Shown piece after piece: positions 1 through 11,117 of a DNA stretch of 64,000 nt. Position 1 is the stretch's first letter. Each line of letters starts with the position of its first letter. The translations under genes were made by a program, and so were the position numbers. Source of the DNA: Isoetes taiwanensis (lineage: Eukaryota; Streptophyta; Lycopodiopsida; Isoetales; Isoetaceae); contig JAJEKV010000552.1 in assembly GCA_021234155.1 (NCBI GenBank), positions 1-64,000 on the forward strand, written 5' to 3'. The notes below the pieces were generated by a model. It searched no databases. It saw only the letters and a list, made by a program, of their open reading frames with translations, and was not told the DNA's origin.

Positions 1-2122
1 CAAATCAAAACAGATTGATCAGAGATGTTCACGCTCAAAATAACCGAGTTTCCAAGAATACTGACACTCATGCCGCGCAAATATTTCAAAGGAGTTACTG
101 TAGCGCTTTGTAAGACATTTTCTAGAAGCTCGAATCAACTATATGACATTTCTAGAAGCTCGATTAAACTGTGGCCATGGAAAAGGAGCTGCATTTTAAA
201 GATGGCTCTGCCCAAAAATAGCCCAAATGCTTCTCTTAGAACATTAGCACAGCTAGTAACAACTATGGATGCATTTAGAACTAAGAATCGACACCCTAGA
301 AGATGTAAAGGAAAATTTACCATCTATGATGTACTCCAAGCAAGCAGGGAACGGAATGAAATAAGCTTTGACATCTTTTAGAATTTTAGCAGAACCGTAG
401 TTCATTTTGGAAGATCAAATCCGCTTATTGGCTACACCCGAAAAATCAAACGACAAAAAGCAGAGATGGCATTGCTGTCGTGAACAAAGCCAAGATATGG
501 AGATAATTTGTCCATCGACGGCCGTGATCTGAATAAACGAAACAGAGACCGGGCCGCTGAGTTGAAGCCTCGCCATGGTTCAAAAAAACGTATTTTTCGA
601 ACAAACCTTTTTCCGCTTGCACCTCGTCGACCCGGGCATTTCTTCATTGCAATTACATTGTTCTCATTAGTGCGTGGCTTACAAAGTTCACTTAAAGGGG
701 CAATTCAACCCGCCTCGGGCTCGATTTCACGACCTTTACGTTGTAATCATGTCAGGTAAAACCCGGATGCCTATACCCCCCAAGGTCACAAAGATCCATA
801 CCTTGGAAAAGGACAATTCGGATGTCTATGTGATACACGACAAGGACACTACTAATGCTTTCGGCCGGAACGACATCCACGACATCTGATAAACATAAAC
901 CTGCACAATAAATTTGTTTGTAAACACGTGTCAACGAAAGAAATGAAAAGATAAGGAGGTCACACGACGCTAAACATTTTCACGCACTTAAATAGTCGGC
1001 TGGCGGCTTCGCGTCGCGGTGATCCGATTAAGGTGGTTACCATTTCTTGCGGGCAATTTTGGGAAGTCGTTTTTTGTTGGAGATTAGCTCTTTGGCCATA
1101 TCAGAAAGGGTATATGCATGTTTTATTTTTATACTTTCCACTTTTCGGCCTCTAGAATTCAACTTGAACTCTTTTATCCTACCTATCCAATGTGTCCGCA
1201 CGTCTCGATCGCCTTTGTCGCTAACTCTATGTCAGCCTCGTTGATGAAAAGATACTCACCCACGAACCTATTGAGACAAAACCTCCCACTTCTTCACCTT
1301 GGGAGTTTTGTAAATGAGACAAGAACACGTAAAATTATAGGAGACATGGATTGCGATGAGGAGTGAAGGCGAGAGGATGCACATAGAGGCCTGAGTGACA
1401 AATCTGAAGTTTGGCCAAAATTTGACAAGGGAGTTGGTGATGGCCCGACAAGAGGCTGACAAAGTCACCATTATTTTGGGCGGCGAAGTGACTCCAGAAA
1501 AATACGGGCCATTAAAATGGTTGCAACAAAAGCGCAGGCATCCCCTATGAAAATACGCCATGTGGATGCCAAGTAAGCCTGCTCATTCTTCTACCTGCCA
1601 ACTAATACTGACTTTCGTAAAAGAGGCGCAAACCTGATTGGCCGTGGCGAATCTGACGTGGAAATTTTTAACCCAAGATATGAGCCATTTTGAGACCCCA
1701 AATCCGCCTAATGATGAGGCACTTGTTCGTATGATGAAAAAGGCTTGATCTATGGATGCATCGGGCGACCACTTATAGTGCACTAACTAGGATTAACTAC
1801 CAATTAACGTGCTTTATGACAGTTAATGACACATCTTACTGCACATGAAATTCTATATCTAAGTTAAAAGGTCTTTCACGTTCAACCTAGATCTATATTT
1901 GTTAATTGTTATATTGTTGTTTAATGCATGAATTGCAAAGTAACTTGCACATGGTTCGGGTCTAACCAAACTAATGTTAAATTGCAACTCTTTTGTTGGA
2001 CTTTATACAACCTCAAGTTAGAACATTCTCCAAGCAATTAGATCTTAGCAAATAATACAAATCTTCTTATAAATATAATTACAAATATTGAATAAAGAAA
2101 GTCAACACAATTATAATATAGA
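1..2122. other. No recognisable gene
   Basis: No reading frame here has a family motif I recognise, and the open frames are short (118 codons at most). The only structure noted is a short direct repeat at about 112-170, where a segment containing TTTCTAGAAGCTCGA occurs twice about 27 bp apart. The last part (1800-2122) is AT-rich and is probably the 3' flank of the minus-strand chitinase gene. Confidence 0.5.
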
Positions 2123-3609
2123 TCAACATGTTGAAAACGTGTTATGTATGATTGTTCCATCGCAATACTTCCCATCCAATGCTTTAGCAGCTGCAAACAA
2201 GCAAACTGGTCAAAATCATATCACTTAGAGTGCAAGTGTTAAAATGTGTTTGAAGTAATTACCTGCTTTAGCAAGGGTAAAGGTAGAATCGTCTTGAAGG
2301 GGTGTCATGAATCCATAGCCTTGTAGCCCTTTAGATTTCAAATAGTTCACCTTGTTTGTGATCGACCATGCATCATCATATCCAGTCCAGTTCGTGCCGC
2401 TATATGCATATGTAGACTGGGTAGATGTATCATGGACAACAGTGGCCCTATAACTAGCAATAGACGCATAAGAATCTGTACCAGAAAAAAATGCAGGAGC
2501 TCCAAGACCATGATTGGATGTAGTCAAGGTCCAAGTCACTCCATATGCAGGGAATCCATACACAATCTTTTGTGGACTGAGATAGCTCAACCATTTTGTC
2601 AATCCATAGTCACCATTCACAGTGGGATTAGTAGGGTCATAAAGGGGAGCTGGGTTATTGGTGTAAGTTTCAAAAGCATGAAGGTCATAGCTCATGACAT
2701 ATACCCAGTCGAGATTTGATTGAATCGAGGAGGTTGGATAAGACGCACCTGTACCTTCATGTAGGGAATTCGTATAGTAAACAGCAGCAGAAAGAAGCAT
2801 GCTGGGAGCACGTGCACGCCATTCTTGGAAGAAAAGGCCAAGGTTAGTCATGTCGCCAGTGGTCTTAGGTAATTCCCAATCAAGGTCTAGACCATCAAAG
2901 TTATATGTTGTGGCAAGGGCAATGCTGCTGGTGATAAAGGTAGAGCGAGAGGCAGAGGAGCTAACCATGCGGGAAAAGGCAGAGGGGTCACTACCAACAC
3001 CCCCAATGGAGATGAGAGTTTTGACATTAGGGTTTTTGAGGCGAACAGCAGAGACAAAGTTGGAGACGGAGCCAGTGTGGTAGGCGGAGACGGTGAAATC
3101 ATGGTTGAGGGAGGCAAAGGCGTAGAGGAGATGGGTATAGAGGCAAGAGTTGATGGTAGAGGGGTCAGCTTCCCAGAGGCTCCAGTAACCAAGTTTGATG
3201 GGAGTGCCGCCAGCGGGGGGCGGGCTGGGAGGGGGGCTGGGGTGGCGCCAGAACAGGGGCCGCTTTGGCAGCCAGTTCCGCAGTAGGCAGAGGAGGTGCC
3301 GCAGAAGCCATAGTGGCTGCAACAATAGCCGGAGTCACAGGAGGCCATATTGGCCTGCTTACCACACTGCTCTTGGTTGCACTGGCTTTGGCAGCCGGTT
3401 CCGCAGTATGCCGACGTAGTGCCGCACCGTCCATCTTGGCTGCAGCAATACCCCGGCGAGCAATATGCTCCTCCTGCCTGCCTCCCGCACCTCTGCGCTT
3501 CAACGCTCTGCAGCAATACCCCCGAGGGCAACAATATGCTCTGCGCTTCAATGCTCTTCATTGCTACAGCCCCTGCCAGCACCGCCCATACTAGCACTAT
3601 TGCCCCCAT
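2123..3609 (-). CDS. Class V (GH18) chitinase with two hevein domains; frame broken in the linker
   Basis: Predicted secreted endochitinase that hydrolyses beta-1,4-GlcNAc chains of fungal walls. The start at 3609 opens a hydrophobic signal peptide ([16 protein letters not shown]). Two cysteine-rich hevein/CBM18 domains follow ([18 protein letters not shown] and [17 protein letters not shown]), then a Pro-rich linker. The GH18 domain starts at GTPIKLGYW and carries the catalytic FDGLDLDWE (DxDxE) and the downstream [10 protein letters not shown] segment. The hevein part and the GH18 part lie in different frames: between 3243 and 3210 the C/G-rich linker needs one extra base (or two fewer) to join them. 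A GT-AG intron (2262-2191) would replace an unlike tail ([11 protein letters not shown]) with AAKALDG..., ending at the stop at 2123, which fits class V chitinase C-termini better. Total about 470 aa. The frame break may be a homopolymer assembly error, an unseen small intron or a real mutation. Hevein-plus-GH18 enzymes are known from Equisetum; flowering plants usually put hevein on GH19. Confidence 0.85.
2191..2262 (-). other. Predicted 72-bp intron near the 3' end of the chitinase gene
   Basis: The minus-strand donor reads GCAG|GTAATT and the acceptor TTTGCAG|CTGC. Splicing gives ...[15 protein letters not shown]..., closely paralleling the ...SRTASQTW... ending of class V chitinases. Reading through gives a hydrophobic tail with no family parallel. 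Very short but within the range of plant introns. Confidence 0.55.
3440..3556. repeat. Partial tandem duplication inside the first hevein-domain coding region
   Basis: The segment 3440-3507 (codes for the AYCSPGYCC core and the residues before it) recurs immediately at 3508-3556, lacking about 20 bp from its middle. Because the second copy is 49 bp long, its hevein-like codons ([10 protein letters not shown]) fall in another frame. In the gene's own frame the copy is read as the [21 protein letters not shown] stretch between signal peptide and mature domain. Confidence 0.75.
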
Positions 3610-3620
3610 TGCTCAGCTCT

Positions 3621-4080
3621 GCGTTTTGGATTTTCGCTGCTTGCGCTTATAACTCCCAAATCATTATCATATCCCAATCTCTCTCCATGACCAGTTCAGT
3701 TCGTTCTAGTGGAGAAGTCGCCCTGTTTGCTTGATTTCTTACATCACAATGTACAATGCATGATATTTTTGCAGTTTATTCAACGCCAGGCGAGGCTGCC
3801 ACTCTCCACCAGTTCTACCTGGATCTTACAATGACCAGTTCGTTCGCAATCAGTGGCACAGATCCAGACCACACAATCAGCGTTTTGGGTTTTCGCTGCT
3901 TGCTCTTATAGCTCCCAAAATCATTATCATATTCTAGTGAAGAAGGAGTCTTGTTTGTAACGCGGCGAGCCAGCTGTTTCACCGCAAACAGCGAGGTTTT
4001 TTTTTACAAAAAAAAGTCAAACTTTTTTTTTTACACAGCTCTTGGTTGCACTGGCTTTGGCTTGGTTGCACTGGATTTGT
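3621..4080. repeat. Duplicated pieces of the chitinase 5' flank and coding region
   Basis: A segment of about 55 bp just 5' of the chitinase start (3621-3675, containing TTTCGCTGCTTG and a TTATAAG TATA-like box on the minus strand) recurs at 3880-3935. A 24-bp piece of the hevein coding sequence (3369-3392) recurs exactly at 4038-4061. These look like remnants of tandem duplication or gene conversion. TTATAA is about 40 bp from the start codon and might be the core promoter, but there are two copies. Confidence 0.65.
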
Positions 4081-4134
4081 TGCTCTTATAGATTCAAAGA
4101 ACCACTAGATTTAATTGCAGGATATTATAATACC

Positions 4135-4735
4135 CTAATTGAAAGCCCAGAATACAACAGCACTATACCATGAATTTGGATTCCAAACGATGAAGCTGCC
4201 ATAAGCAGAACCGGTACAGACCATAACCACCAGTGCTAAAACTATCTGCAACAACCTGCACTTGTGCAAATCCCATAATATTATCCAACGGAATCCTGCT
4301 GCAGTTGTATCCGGCATGATTTTGTGGGTAAGACTAAAACCAGTTCCTGAGAAGCGTGGATATCCTCCAGCACCATTACTAGAGATCAAATATTCCATTC
4401 CAGTTACGGAAGGCAGTTGAACAAATCGCCAAGGATTCAGAGATCCTTCATAAGGATTAAGGAGCGACCTGCATTTCAACTAAAACAGAGTAGTTAATCG
4501 ACAATAAGCTTAAATGGGAGAAAAGATGATGGAGCAAAATACCTTGGGGTTCCAGAAGATTCTGGAGAAGTTTTAAACCCTTTTTACCTCCCATTGCCAT
4601 GCAGCGCTCCATTAGCCTAGCAGAACCATGAAACTCCGAAATTTTTATAAGCAAAGATATAGCATGCAAAGCCACAGTAGGCTCAATGTCCGCCATAGAA
4701 GAATTTGGCGCGATGGTTTATCTGACCTGTCTGTA
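4135..4735 (-). pseudogene. Two exon-like minus-strand frames, identity unknown
   Basis: Two open frames (4696-4457 and 4479-4135) can be joined across a GT-AG-like boundary (donor CCCAAG|GTATTT near 4545, acceptor ATGCAG|GTCG near 4470). The first reads like an alpha-helical ARM-type repeat (ADIEPTVALHAISLLIKIS). The second contains SSNGAGGYPRFSGTGFSLTH, reminiscent of the ConA-like segment of BEACH-domain proteins. I could not identify it firmly, and the second frame turns hydrophobic and unlike any family after about 60 residues. It may be a stranded gene fragment or chance. Confidence 0.25.
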
Positions 4736-4927
4736 AATACAATATCACAGTTGAAGCGCTGCTATTTCCGGTGGTGCATTCTCAGGCATCCACGTCGCCC
4801 CTGCCGATTTCAAGGAATCCTATTTCCGTTCTTCATGCTTCAGCACCGGCTGCACAGGTAAGAAATGATGGCAAATTTTGATCATAGTAACCGGATCTTG
4901 CGCTCCCCAACTGTGATATTGTAAGGG

Positions 4928-5002
4928 TAGCACAATTGGTCCTGGATTCCCGGTTTGGCAGCCGGTCGCTGCCAAACCGGGAATCCAGTCCCAATTGTGC
5001 TA
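4928..5002. repeat. Foldback with 35-bp arms
   Basis: 4928-4962 and 4968-5002 are inverted copies (33 of 35 positions pair by eye) around a 5-base loop (CGGTC); pairing extends weakly outward to about 4922 and 5008. Arm core: ATTCCCGGTTTGGCAGC. It abuts the MITE at 5009. Confidence 0.85.
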
Positions 5003-5008
5003 CCTTTA

Positions 5009-5358
5009 GGGTGCATTCCCATTACGCTAAAAAATGGCCGGTACCTGTGACACCTTGCAAGTTACAGGCAGCGGAGGAGCATTCCCATTCCACAACCCAA
5101 CTTTGATTTTGCTGATATGGCGCAGGTCGGGAACTCCAATTCAGATGGATTTGAAAGCTTCTGAATACCCTAAATCGGAACTGAGTTTGTCTTCTAGCAA
5201 GATTTCTTTGTCCTCTTTCTGATTCCGTTTGTCTTCTTCCTCACAACTGGCCAAAACGCATCACAGGTGCAATAGGAATCGTGGTCTTCGTAAAACCCGC
5301 AACGGGACCGCGGAAATCGTGCATAGAATTGCCTTGTCGGGTTAATGGGAATACACCC
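5009..5358. mobile_element. MITE, PIF/Harbinger (Tourist)-like, 350 bp
   Basis: The element opens with GGGTGCATTCCCATTA and closes with the inverted copy TAATGGGAATACACCC, one mismatch in 16. TTA flanks it on both sides (5006-5008 and 5359-5361). A three-base TTA target duplication with GGG...CCC ends is the signature of Tourist-like MITEs mobilised by PIF/Harbinger transposases. It has no coding capacity. Confidence 0.75.
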
Positions 5359-5361
5359 TTA

Positions 5362-7146
5362 TACGACTACATATACAGTGGAGTCATTTGCCTGCATACA
5401 CACAATGAAGGGGGCTCCCAATAAGCAGACGATTCATCACAGGGTTGCCTTCTTTATAAACTCTCGACCGTGCGTAACCGAGATTAACATTTCTCAATGG
5501 GTCGCCAGAAGGAGCCTGGGGACGATTCAAATCGGGAAGTGTCTACCTTTGCATACTGAAGGTTTGGGATTTGAGGAGGTTAGGTTCAAAATGCGTAATC
5601 GATCACCTACGTATATATTTCAATCGACGCTTTTTCCCCGCATTTTAGAGTCAATTTCGTGACAGAGCATGGATGCCTTCAAATTCCTTGGCGTTTTTCT
5701 CTACTCAATCCGCCATATCGAATCGACGACGTAGTAGGGGCGATCACCGGCATCGAAACGCCCGAATGGTGAGACATAAACAGCCCAACGGGATTGGACC
5801 CGCTTTTATCGGGAAGAAGATTGAAACGAATAACGAACCGGCAATGGTTCGATGGCACATAATACTTCTGAGAAATCAATTCTCAATGGATTTCATCAAC
5901 CTACCATGCAGTTGAAGACAAAGCAGGTCCTTATTCCAGTTGAAAGCATTTTTGGATATCTCAAAACAATGGAGCAATCAGTCCATATTTTTATACATCT
6001 AGAGCATCCTTTGGTAATCATGGTCTTAATGATCTGAACTTAGCAGGCATGCAATGGGTCAATGGGATCTCTAACGGGCATTACTTTCATAGCTTGGATT
6101 CAGGACAGACTGGAAACTTCATGCCAAATGTAAATTGCCTATGGCAATTTCAACCACAGCTTTTACAACATTATTTTATTACACCGGATGGTGTTGTCCT
6201 CTGAAGTTTTTGTTAGCTATAAGTTTTTTTGTTGGTGTGGCAATATATGGCAAAATGATGGAAATGCTTAGGATGATGCGTGCATATAAGAGTTCTGAGC
6301 AGAATATGCCACAAACGTGATTTATCTACTCCAGTTTATCACATATTTACCATTTACCCTGGCGGTGCAGAAGATATGTCCAACTCCTCTTCTGGGTCAA
6401 GTTTTTATCTGATTTTTTAACTTCGGGCCTGATTCTGTTGTATGTAAAAACTCCAAATTTTTGGGGGTAAATGTTATTGCATTTTTATTCTCATGTGTTC
6501 TTTTTGGTTTATTTTATTAGGTTTGAGATTGGAAATAAGACTTTGTTGCAGTCATCCTGTAGGAAAATTTCGGTGGTGTTGTACTACTTCCTATCTGCAT
6601 TATTTTGTCTTTGAGCTACAAAGAAATGCTATCAAACATTTATAAGCTGAAAATATGAATTTATTTTAGAAATGACCAGTGAAAAGCATGCATTCTTACA
6701 GAAGCATGTTGAAATCTATTCTAAGGTATTTAATTATTATCTACAGGTTGTACTTTTGCGGGCATATGGTCCAAATTTGTGGCATGCAACCACGTTGATT
6801 TCAGACTAGTACGATGAATTATGAATATCTGAAACATTCGAGGTTCTATTCCTTTGTCATGTAACATTAGATAGCTTGCCCTCTACTATACAAAGCAGAC
6901 TCTTAGATACCATTGCTTCAATTTGATGGAGGCTCTACACGTTATTCCTTCAGCAAAGATAGTGGTCATAGATGTTTTCCATTTTCATAAGCATTGTCGT
7001 TACTGTATTGGGCATGTATTTTGTTTATATTTTATCTTGGTGGCAATGATTGTTATTCATCTTTGTTTTACAGTAAGGGTTTCACAACTATATGTATGAT
7101 GTGGTATGCAGGAGCAAAAAACCGCCCGTTGCTTTTGTTTTTTGCA
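5362..7146. other. No recognisable gene
   Basis: Open frames are at most 105 codons and match nothing I recognise. AT-rich, no strong repeats noted. Confidence 0.4.
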
Positions 7147-7248
7147 CAGGTCAATGATATGTTGTTGGCCGACTACATTGCTGTAACAGTGGAAAAGAAG
7201 ATCTTCGTGGCCCATACCGCAGGACGCTACTCTGTGAAACATTTTCGA
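7147..7248 (+). pseudogene. Ribosomal protein uS7 (RPS5)-like fragment
   Basis: A stretch of 34 codons reads QVNDMLLADYIAV... ...VAHTAGRYSVKHFR, closely following the conserved uS7/RPS5 segment VQVNDISLxDYIAV...PHTAGRYSVKRFRK. It is preceded by a TTTGCACAG acceptor-like sequence. The match stops at the arginine; the next residues (MCSWLFMDS) do not continue the family, and I see no other RPS5 exon nearby. Most likely a captured or degenerate exon, though one exon of a diverged gene is not excluded. Confidence 0.55.
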
Positions 7249-7459
7249 ATGTGTTCATGGTTATTCATGGACTCTCGGTTGGTGCTTCCTAGTCTTTTGC
7301 ATCCTTCACAGATCAAAGATCTTGCGTCCTCTGGCATTTTTTGAATTTGTTGCAACCAAAAGTGGACTTCACAAGTTTTGTTTCTACAATCTTTCTGCTG
7401 TCCGTGAAGCAGTGTTCTTTGATGTACAAGTTCATCATTGTTCTGGTGCAGACAAGCAG

Positions 7460-7666
7460 GCAACTAATGGTAATGTTGACAAGTCTTGCTTTATTATTTA
7501 TTTGACTGGAATGCATTATGGGCCAGTGCTGTAATTTCTTGAAACTTCGTTCCTTTGCAGGCAACCGATGGTAATGTTGACAAGTGTTGCTTTATTATTT
7601 TTTTGATTGGAATGCATTAGGCCTATGGACCAGTGCTGCAATTTCTTGAAACTTCGTTCCTTTGCG
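7460..7666. repeat. Tandem duplication, period 101 bp
   Basis: 7460-7560 and 7561-7666 are head-to-tail copies sharing CAACYGATGGTAATGTTGAC and TTTCTTGAAACTTCGTTCC, with a few substitutions and a short insertion in the second copy. Confidence 0.85.
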
Positions 7667-10341
7667 ATTATGTATTTGTTGTTAGGCATAACGTCTTTTT
7701 GGGATCCGTCATATTTCAAGCTGATTAGGCCGTTGGCTACTGCTCCTGCCACAATTGATATTGAGACTGTCTTATTGCACATTGTAATAGTTGAAGTAAC
7801 TGGGCATCAATGAAGCCTTCATTAGTAATTTAAACCAATATAATATTGCACTAATTGTGTAGCTTTGCAGCATTCTCCAATATTCAATTTGAGATTGAAT
7901 GTTTTTTCTTGCAAGCCCTTAAGCTGGTTTATTAGGCAGGGCGTGGACATTCATTCATGATGTATTATTTTGTTTGTCTTTGAGTCACTTCGACATTGTT
8001 ACATGCTTGATTCATGGTGAATATTGTTGGAATACGAGCAGAATATACTTTCATTTCCAGCATATGTGTGGTTACCGAATACATTATCGTGCAAGTAATG
8101 TTCAAGGTTTGCCCAAGGTTTGCCGAATACATTTTACACTTGAACACTTGCATTTGTTCCTAACATGTGTAATAATTTGCAAACATGTCAACATCCAACA
8201 TTTGATAAATTGAGAACTATTTTAGTAGCATTTTGAAAACTAATTATCAATGTTATAAGTACATTTATGTAATAATTGTTGTAGTATTTGCCAGCATTTG
8301 TGGGAATCACAATATGAAATGTGAGACATTGTAATAACATGTGCCTCCAATGAACCAACATGACTTGCTAAAAGATATTTTTAGCCATCTCCTTTCATAG
8401 ACGTTTCGTTTTGAAGATGTTAAAATAGATAATATTGATTGGATTATAGATGCAAAGCAATCATTTAAAAATGCAATGGGTCAACATGGTAGAACTTTCC
8501 CATTGGTGGCATTTGATTGGAATATATCCTTCAAATGATACAAGAAACTCCTTTTAATTGCCAACTTTGCACAGACATGATGACAACCTTAGGACCATTT
8601 ATTCTAGGTACAAATGGAGAAGTCAACAATTAATAAACGCTAGATAATGAAGGCTACCTCATGTCTTCAAAACGTTTGGTCCTTACTGCTTCTACATGGG
8701 CTAATAGGATCTTAATAATCTAAGGGAATCTTCTTAGAACCTTAGGGAATTTACGGAATCTTTATAGAACGTTAAAAATGTAGGGAAATCTTTGCTGTAG
8801 AGGAATCTTTGTAGAACCTTAAGGAATGCAACAAAAATTATAGGACATTCTTCAAACATCAATAATGACGAATGCAATTGTTTACGAGTCTATGGAATTT
8901 AGTTTGAGTACTTGTTGTTAGGTAATTGAGTTTAATCAATAGTATTAGCATGACATGTCATTCAACGCATTGTTCAGTCAATGACCTATAGTGTAAGGTG
9001 TTGCTATTACCTCATAGCCGACACATTTCTAAACAGTTCAAAAACACACACATGGAAGTTAACAAATATGTTCCGAGGATGACATCATGTTTAGTGGTTA
9101 TGTGAAACCAATAGTATTCGGTACATCCTACAGCGCAAATTGCTATGGTGCAAGTGGACTGGCATATCATTATGGTGCACGCTCTAGTTTTAGTATATTC
9201 CTATGGTGCAAGTTCCTGTCGTACCTATATTTTCAAATATTTTCCTGCGGTTCTTGTAGATTCTCTAAGGCTGCTTCAAGATTTCTCTAGATTCTCCAAG
9301 ATTCTATGTAGAATTTTGTAGATTCCTCTAGATTTCTCCAGATTCGTTAAGGTTTCGTCAAAATTGCTTTAGATTCTCAAAGGTTTTTTCGATTCTTGAA
9401 GATCTTATGAGATTTACTTAGATTCCCTTTTTACTTCTTTTGATGTTCTCTTAGATTCGACTTTACTAGAAACTATTTTTATATGCTAAAACAATTTATT
9501 GAAAACCATGTGAATATCGATCGGTTATAGTTATAAAACCATGGCATGATAATAAGAGAAACCATTGGATCTTTTCCAATATCAAGTTTGAACTTAACTT
9601 GCACGACAAAGTAAACAGTCTTCGCATCTATACCTCAAAGATCTTCTCAAGGTCATATGAAGTTTTATTTAACCAAATCAAGTTGAAATAGTTGCCAGTG
9701 CTGCCTCTACTGACACTGTACATAATGCATTGCCGATGTTAGAATAGAAGTTATTGTAACTATAGACTATATTGATGCATTAACATCTCCTTTCAAAGGC
9801 ATGAACAATGTGAGACAGTCAGTTTCTGATTTCAAGATGATCACGTTTGTAGGATGGCGGGTCGTCTACCTTGGTAGTCTGTTAATTGCTGATTGTTTAG
9901 TCTTTAGTACCAGCAGGTCTTGAACTAATGACACGCATCTGTAGCAAATACTGATGTTGGGCAGAGCCGCAGCATCAACATCATCTAATGAACTTGTGAT
10001 TTCTAGCATTACAGGCATCTACTGAGACTAAAACCACATGCCATAACAGGGGAGCATTTCCCCTCAACTGAAAGGGACAATGTATCAGTTAACAATAACT
10101 TCAGTATCAACATCATCTCGCCAACTCTGGCTACCAGGCAACACTATGGGCATAGTTGTTTTATGCAATTTCTTGCAACCCGTAAGATGTCTGATAAAGT
10201 TACAACACCTATTAAGTAACCTTGATCACTCGTCACCCATACACGATGAACATGATTGTTCACCGCTTTCAAAGATAACTTCCTCAAGGGATGTAGATGG
10301 CAAGCATGTGATAGGCGGCTTTTATTTGTACAGTTGGATCT
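7667..10341. other. Gene-free stretch with two opposed arrays of degenerate short repeats
   Basis: No coding region recognised. From about 8695 to 8835 the + strand carries repeated GGAATCTT / TAGAACCTTA-like words. From about 9240 to 9440 it carries the complement (AGATTCTC, TCTAGATT) repeated at 11-14-bp steps. Opposed subterminal arrays of this kind occur in some DNA transposons, but no clear terminal inverted repeat or target duplication was found. Confidence 0.35.
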
Positions 10342-10993
10342 TCAATGTAAAACCGGCCGCATGGCTGCTCCAAAGCCGAACTTCTTTGCAAGTGCAATCT
10401 TCTTCAAAAATCCACCACGTAAAGAGCGGACCAAGCACTAATGACACTTGAATTACAACCCCTCAAACTGCGGGCGTAAAATGTACCCAAGATCTTCTTT
10501 CCATGGCCCTAAAACATGAAAACAAATTCTTAGCTTCAAGTATGGTAAGATAATAATATTACAACTCAGCCCATATACGCAGCTCATTACTTTGCAATTT
10601 TAAGTACTCTTGAGAAGAGCTTATGTGGATTGATGAAGAAAAGAACTTACCAAAACAAGCTCCTCGACAGGTTCATACATTGGTTCTATCACCGCAACAG
10701 CGCCCTCAACGAGGCATTACTGCATGCATTTCATTGCATCTGTTACTTTCATGTTTGAAGGAACTCCGTAAATACTCCGTTGAATCGCTTCCAAGTTTTC
10801 GACGCTTGTGCTGAACTGAGGGAATTGCTTGCCATGTGTTGCCAGAAAATGAACAACATCAGTTTGTGTCAACATGTGATAACCAGGGGATGATTCAGTG
10901 AGCTCCACTCCAACCACATGCTCAAGGTTGCTTTCCACAGGAATTAATGCGCGATGAATACCCTTGCTCATTGGCTCCATGGCATCATAAATT
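10342..10993 (-). pseudogene. PV42-like CBS-domain protein (SnRK1 gamma-like), 3' exons, in-frame stop
   Basis: Two exons are readable. Exon A (10993-10651) follows a TTTATCCAG acceptor and codes IYDAMEPMSKGIHRALIPVE..., SPGYHMLTQTDVVHFL and RSIYGVPSNMKVTDAMKCMQ. A TAA stop (10719-10717) then interrupts, and the same frame continues CLVEGAVAVIEPMYEPVEEL to a GTAAGT donor. Exon B (10508-10342) reads GHGKKILGTFYARSLRGC and ends at a TGA. The order and motifs match the C-terminal CBS pair of PV42a/b, plant relatives of the gamma subunit of SnRK1 kinase that sense adenylates or bind the kinase complex. The in-frame stop makes this allele look non-functional unless it is a sequence error. Upstream exons (N-terminal CBS pair) were not found with confidence. 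Confidence 0.7.
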
Positions 10994-11117
10994 CTGGATA
11001 AAGAGTACAAAATTAAAAAACCATCAGATCATTTTCAATAATCCATGATGTCTGAACAGCATTACAGGATAGCATGTTTAGGTTTGAGACAGCAATACAA
11101 TATTACAACTAAACCTC

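Noticed and set aside
3645-3655. TTATAAG as a certain TATA box for the chitinase gene
   Set aside because: It is only about 40 bp from the start codon, implying a very short 5' UTR, and is part of a repeated segment; kept only as a possibility.
4922-5008. TAA and TTA at the two ends of the 35-bp foldback as a target duplication
   Set aside because: They are inverted, not direct, copies, so they are part of the hairpin and not a duplication.
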